A DNA stretch of 32,964 nucleotides, taken from contig DAITMB010000053.1 in NCBI GenBank assembly GCA_036835375.1, positions 1 to 32,964 of the forward strand, written 5' to 3'. The stretch comes from JANQTF01 sp036835375 (GTDB taxonomy: Bacteria; Bacteroidota; Bacteroidia; J057). Numbering within the stretch: the first letter of the stretch is position 1; every line of letters starts with the position of its first letter. Below, piece by piece: positions 30,165 to 32,964 of this stretch. The notes beneath the pieces are model-generated. The model saw only the letters and a list, made by a program, of their open reading frames with translations, was not told the DNA's origin and did no database searches. The translations under genes and the position numbers were made by a program.

Positions 30165-32555
30165 ATGAAGCGTGTTTTGACGCTTTCTGTTTGCCATGTC
30201 CTCGCTCTTTCAGGGCTATTTGCCCAACTTCCCCCCAACCAACCCGAGCAAGACTGCATCGGAGCGATTCCATTGTGCCAAAACGTATATTTTCAAGCCA
30301 ATGCCTATCAGGGACGAGGTGAGAATCCAGACGAAATCAATGGGACGCTCTCTTGTATGATTCTCGGTGAACGAAATTCTGTCTGGTATATCTTCCGGGT
30401 CCAGACTCCTGGAGACCTGTGCTTCACGATCACGCCGGTGGACACTACCGACGACTACGACTGGGCGGTGTATAACCTCACTGGTGCCTCCTGTGCGCAG
30501 ATCGGCGTGAATCCGAATCTCGAAGTTGCTTGCAACTTTACCTACAACACGGGCTGCGCTGGCGAAACTGGTCCCAATGGCCGCACTGATTGCGCGGGGC
30601 AATTTACGCCCTGCATCCCTGTCTTGGCAGGCCAGACCTTTGTGCTCAATGTCTCGAATTTCAACGCCTCCAATGCGGGCTACACCATCGATTTTTCGCA
30701 GTCCAATGCTACGCTCTTTGATGGGTTGCCTCCTGAAATTGTAAAAATGACGAGCTTCTGTACGGGCGTGGAGGTAGAATTTTCGGAAAATGTTCTCTGC
30801 CAAACGGTTGATCCAACAGACTTCGCCTTTTCTGGACCCGATGGGCCCTACACCATTTCCCAAGTGATGAGCGAAAACTGCGACAACGGAGGCACCTTTG
30901 ATCGGGTGTTTCGACTGGTTGTGGACCCCCCGATTCAGCAAGCTGGTACCTATCAACTTAATTTGACGGGAAACATCACTGATTTCTGTGGCAATCAGGC
31001 CCGCTCATCTGTGAGCAACATTTACATGCCACTGCCTCCCACTGCGGCCATGGCTCCGCTGGCTGCCCAGTGCCAGGAGAGCAATTTATTCACCTTTGAC
31101 TACACGGGACCTTCAGCTGTGAGCGCCTACGCATGGAGTTTTGGTGATGGAGCGAGCTCAAGGCTCCGGCAACCACAGCACCGCTACAGTGGGTACGGGG
31201 ATCTCACAGCGACCCTCGTGATTCGCGATGTCAACGGCTGCGAAGATACCGCAACGCAAGTCGTGGTGGTGCATCCCGCGCCGCGGGCGCAGATTCAGGC
31301 CATCAATCCCCTCTGCGAAGACGCGCCCTTTCAATTCAATAGCTTGAGTCAGTTTCCCGACGCGACGCTCCAGACACTCACTTGGAATGTCGGAGACGGG
31401 ACTGTGACGAACCAGCCTTCCTTTGACCACGTGTTGGCAGAGGCTGGGGTATATCCGGTTTTTTTGAGGGTCACGAACAACTTTGGGTGCCAGGATACTA
31501 CTTCAATGAGGCTGCGGGTGTGGCCCAAGCCCCGGGTGGATTTTCTCACGGAGGAGAATGTTTGTCTTGGGGAGACTGCCACGCTGGAGTTTACTTCTAC
31601 CATCCCCGATATTGACGGAGATTCAATTGTGGCATGGCGCTGGGACCTTGGTGATTCGAGCACGGTGCAAGGGCAGCGCTTCGTGACGCACCGATATGCT
31701 ACGGGCGGGCCAAAGGCCGTGCAACTTCTTGCGATTTCGGACAAAGGCTGTAGCGATAGCACCGTTCATGTTCAAATGATTTGGGCACCGGAGCCTCCTG
31801 CCATGACGCCGGACACTGTCTGTCTTGGCGAGACCGCTTTTTTAGTGGCGGTGCCGGACGATGGCGGCGTCACTAGCTGGTATGAATCTGTGCGGGACAC
31901 CATGCCGTTTTGGGAAGGAGCTGCCTATCCTACGGTTCCAGTACTCACGACACAGACCTATTTTGTGGAACAGCTCACCAGCCAAGGATGCCTCAGTGAT
32001 CGGGCAGCGATCCTTGCCACAACTTTTCCTCTGGGTCAGGGCTTCATCGGGGTATCTGACACTGTGATAGAACTTCCCCTTGCATTGGCGAGCGTGTGGC
32101 TGGAAGGCTCTGTGCAGGGGGCAGACTTTCGTTGGGACATGGGCGACAACAGCTTTCTCTCGGGTCCAGAACCTACTCACCAATATGGACATCCGGGGAT
32201 GTATTCGATCGTGCTGGAAGTAGAGGATATTTATGGCTGTCCGTATCAGTTTTCGCGCGTGATTGAAGTGAAGGACCCCACGCGCCTGCTTGCCCCAAGT
32301 GCTTTTTCACCCAACGGAGACGGGATCAATGAAGCATGGCGCGTAGTCTCGCATTTGCTACAGCCTTTTGAAGTCCAAATCTTCAATCGGCAGGGTCGGA
32401 TGATCTTCATGAGTAACGATCCGGCATTTGAATGGCGAGGACATGACCCTCAAGGCAGCGAAGCTTCGGAAGGCGTGTATGTGTATGTGCTACGTGGCAA
32501 GGACCCAATGGGCAATGATCGCCAACTGTCCGGTACCATCACGTTGATTCGCTAA
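30165..32555 (+). CDS. secreted PKD/Ig-like protein with T9SS type B sorting domain
   Basis: The ATG at 30165 gives a proper Sec signal ('MKRVLTLSVCHVLALSGLFAQ'), so it is preferred over an in-frame ATG at 30090; the product has 796 residues. Residues about 25-190 are a Cys-rich N-terminal domain ('DCIGAIPLCQN', 'SVWYIFRV') common at the start of Bacteroidota T9SS cargo. A Big-like domain follows (about 190-285, 'PPEIVKMTSFCTGVEVEFSENV'). Three PKD domains (about 290-545; 'YAWSFGDG', 'TWNVGDG', 'WRWDLGD'), an Ig-like domain (about 546-630) and a fourth PKD ('FRWDMGDN') come next. The tail, from 708, is the gliding-motility-associated C-terminal domain ('APSAFSPNGDGINEAW'), like that of the 1894-residue protein. 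It is probably a cell-surface or secreted adhesion protein; the ligand is unknown. It is monocistronic, ending at a strong terminator. Confidence 0.94.
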   Translation: MKRVLTLSVCHVLALSGLFAQLPPNQPEQDCIGAIPLCQNVYFQANAYQGRGENPDEINGTLSCMILGERNSVWYIFRVQTPGDLCFTITPVDTTDDYDWAVYNLTGASCAQIGVNPNLEVACNFTYNTGCAGETGPNGRTDCAGQFTPCIPVLAGQTFVLNVSNFNASNAGYTIDFSQSNATLFDGLPPEIVKMTSFCTGVEVEFSENVLCQTVDPTDFAFSGPDGPYTISQVMSENCDNGGTFDRVFRLVVDPPIQQAGTYQLNLTGNITDFCGNQARSSVSNIYMPLPPTAAMAPLAAQCQESNLFTFDYTGPSAVSAYAWSFGDGASSRLRQPQHRYSGYGDLTATLVIRDVNGCEDTATQVVVVHPAPRAQIQAINPLCEDAPFQFNSLSQFPDATLQTLTWNVGDGTVTNQPSFDHVLAEAGVYPVFLRVTNNFGCQDTTSMRLRVWPKPRVDFLTEENVCLGETATLEFTSTIPDIDGDSIVAWRWDLGDSSTVQGQRFVTHRYATGGPKAVQLLAISDKGCSDSTVHVQMIWAPEPPAMTPDTVCLGETAFLVAVPDDGGVTSWYESVRDTMPFWEGAAYPTVPVLTTQTYFVEQLTSQGCLSDRAAILATTFPLGQGFIGVSDTVIELPLALASVWLEGSVQGADFRWDMGDNSFLSGPEPTHQYGHPGMYSIVLEVEDIYGCPYQFSRVIEVKDPTRLLAPSAFSPNGDGINEAWRVVSHLLQPFEVQIFNRQGRMIFMSNDPAFEWRGHDPQGSEASEGVYVYVLRGKDPMGNDRQLSGTITLIR

Positions 32556-32678
32556 TGGAAAAAACTCCAAGGCGGTCTATTAGTTATGCCATGTGATTGG
32601 ATGGAAAAAGGTTCCGGGTAAAGCATCAATTGGGCAAAGACATTCATCTATTTTTGTTCAGCGTTTATTACTAAGTCT

Positions 32679-32714
32679 AAAAACTCCGACCTACTCAGTA
32701 GATCGGAGTTTTTT
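32679..32714. terminator. bidirectional intrinsic terminator
   Basis: AAAAACTCCGA (32679-32689) pairs perfectly with TCGGAGTTTTT (32703-32713). A T-tract follows on the plus strand and another on the minus strand, so it can end both the PKD transcript and the convergent fasciclin transcript. Confidence 0.92.
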
Positions 32715-32824
32715 CTATCGCAGAACTAATCGAATAAAAGCGGTATGTAGATTGTTTTTTCTCAAAAAAATATCACAACCCGGCACTTCAATTCTACCAT
32801 TTCTGCTTCCCTGATACGAAAAAC

Positions 32825-32964
32825 TTAGTTTGGCAACACCACGGCGTCGATCACGTGGATGACCCCGTTTGACTGGGTCACATCGTAAGTGGTGAAGTTG
32901 GCGATGTTCCCTTTTTCGTCTTCCAAAATGAGGTTGCTAGGGCCATTCATTTTGACATACAGTT
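32825..32964 (-). CDS. fasciclin-domain protein, C-terminal end (runs off the right edge)
   Basis: The minus strand from the window edge reads 45 residues to a TAA at 32827-32825. The end 'YDVTQSNGVIHVIDAVVLPN' is the classic last motif (H2 region) of a fasciclin/FAS1 domain, where a strand and the sequence 'NGVIHVIDxVLxP' close the fold. The preceding 'NLILEDEKGNIANFTTYDV' fits the penultimate strands. FAS1 proteins are usually secreted or lipid-anchored adhesion proteins. The rest of the gene is outside the window. The product ends with the domain, so no T9SS tail follows it. Confidence 0.88.
   Translation of the reverse strand, partial: LYVKMNGPSNLILEDEKGNIANFTTYDVTQSNGVIHVIDAVVLPN

Overview
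The window looks like a chromosomal segment of a gliding-type or otherwise predatory/heterotrophic member of the phylum Bacteroidota. The evidence is three predicted type IX secretion (T9SS) cargo proteins (two with the 'SPNGDGIND'-type gliding-motility C-terminal domain, one with a 'YPNPAS'-type A sorting tail), a fasciclin-like tail, LytS/LytT signalling, Bacteroidota-style promoters (TTG, 17-20 bases, TAnnTTTG) and few Shine-Dalgarno sequences. A Saprospiria-like affiliation is a guess from the long PKD proteins. Three 60-base lines counted by hand in ordinary genes are 48-55% G+C; two lines in the CHAT gene at the left edge are 63% and 70%.

Layout. 1-961 (minus): start of a CHAT (caspase-like) protease, cut by the window edge. 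1519-3277 (plus): a lipoprotein of the UPF0323 type overlapping an ATP-grasp gene of the glutathionylspermidine-synthase family. 3278-3764: no gene, but a striking 95-base interrupted palindrome and a second hairpin. 3765-9449 (plus): a 1894-residue surface protein with about 17 PKD-like repeats, fibronectin-like domains and a T9SS type B tail, followed by a clear terminator. 9583-10125 (plus): a small lipoprotein. 10334-13427 (plus): a tight three-gene operon of an unknown exported protein built of three repeated modules, a LytS-type histidine kinase and a LytTR response regulator, with a candidate LytTR-binding site upstream.

13405-15772 (minus): glycosyltransferase and WecA/MraY-type sugar-phosphate transferase, an envelope polysaccharide pair that meets the LytT gene tail to tail with a 23-base overlap. 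16140-19631 (minus): a large outer-membrane protein. 19788-23603 (minus): a very large multi-span NtrY-like sensor kinase. 23890-24525 (minus): a membrane protein with a PH-like tail. 24833-25798 (minus): heptose epimerase HldD for LPS core sugar. 26239-29735 (minus): a DUF1800-DUF1501 pair. 30165-32555 (plus): a second PKD/T9SS type B protein, with a bidirectional terminator between it and the end of a fasciclin-domain gene (32825-32964, minus) that runs off the right edge.

Taken together the region is devoted to the cell envelope: export of surface proteins by T9SS, synthesis of lipid-linked glycan and LPS core sugar, and two signalling systems (LytS/LytT and an orphan NtrY-like kinase) placed beside exported proteins of unknown function. 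No tRNA, rRNA, insertion sequence, prophage or CRISPR array was seen.
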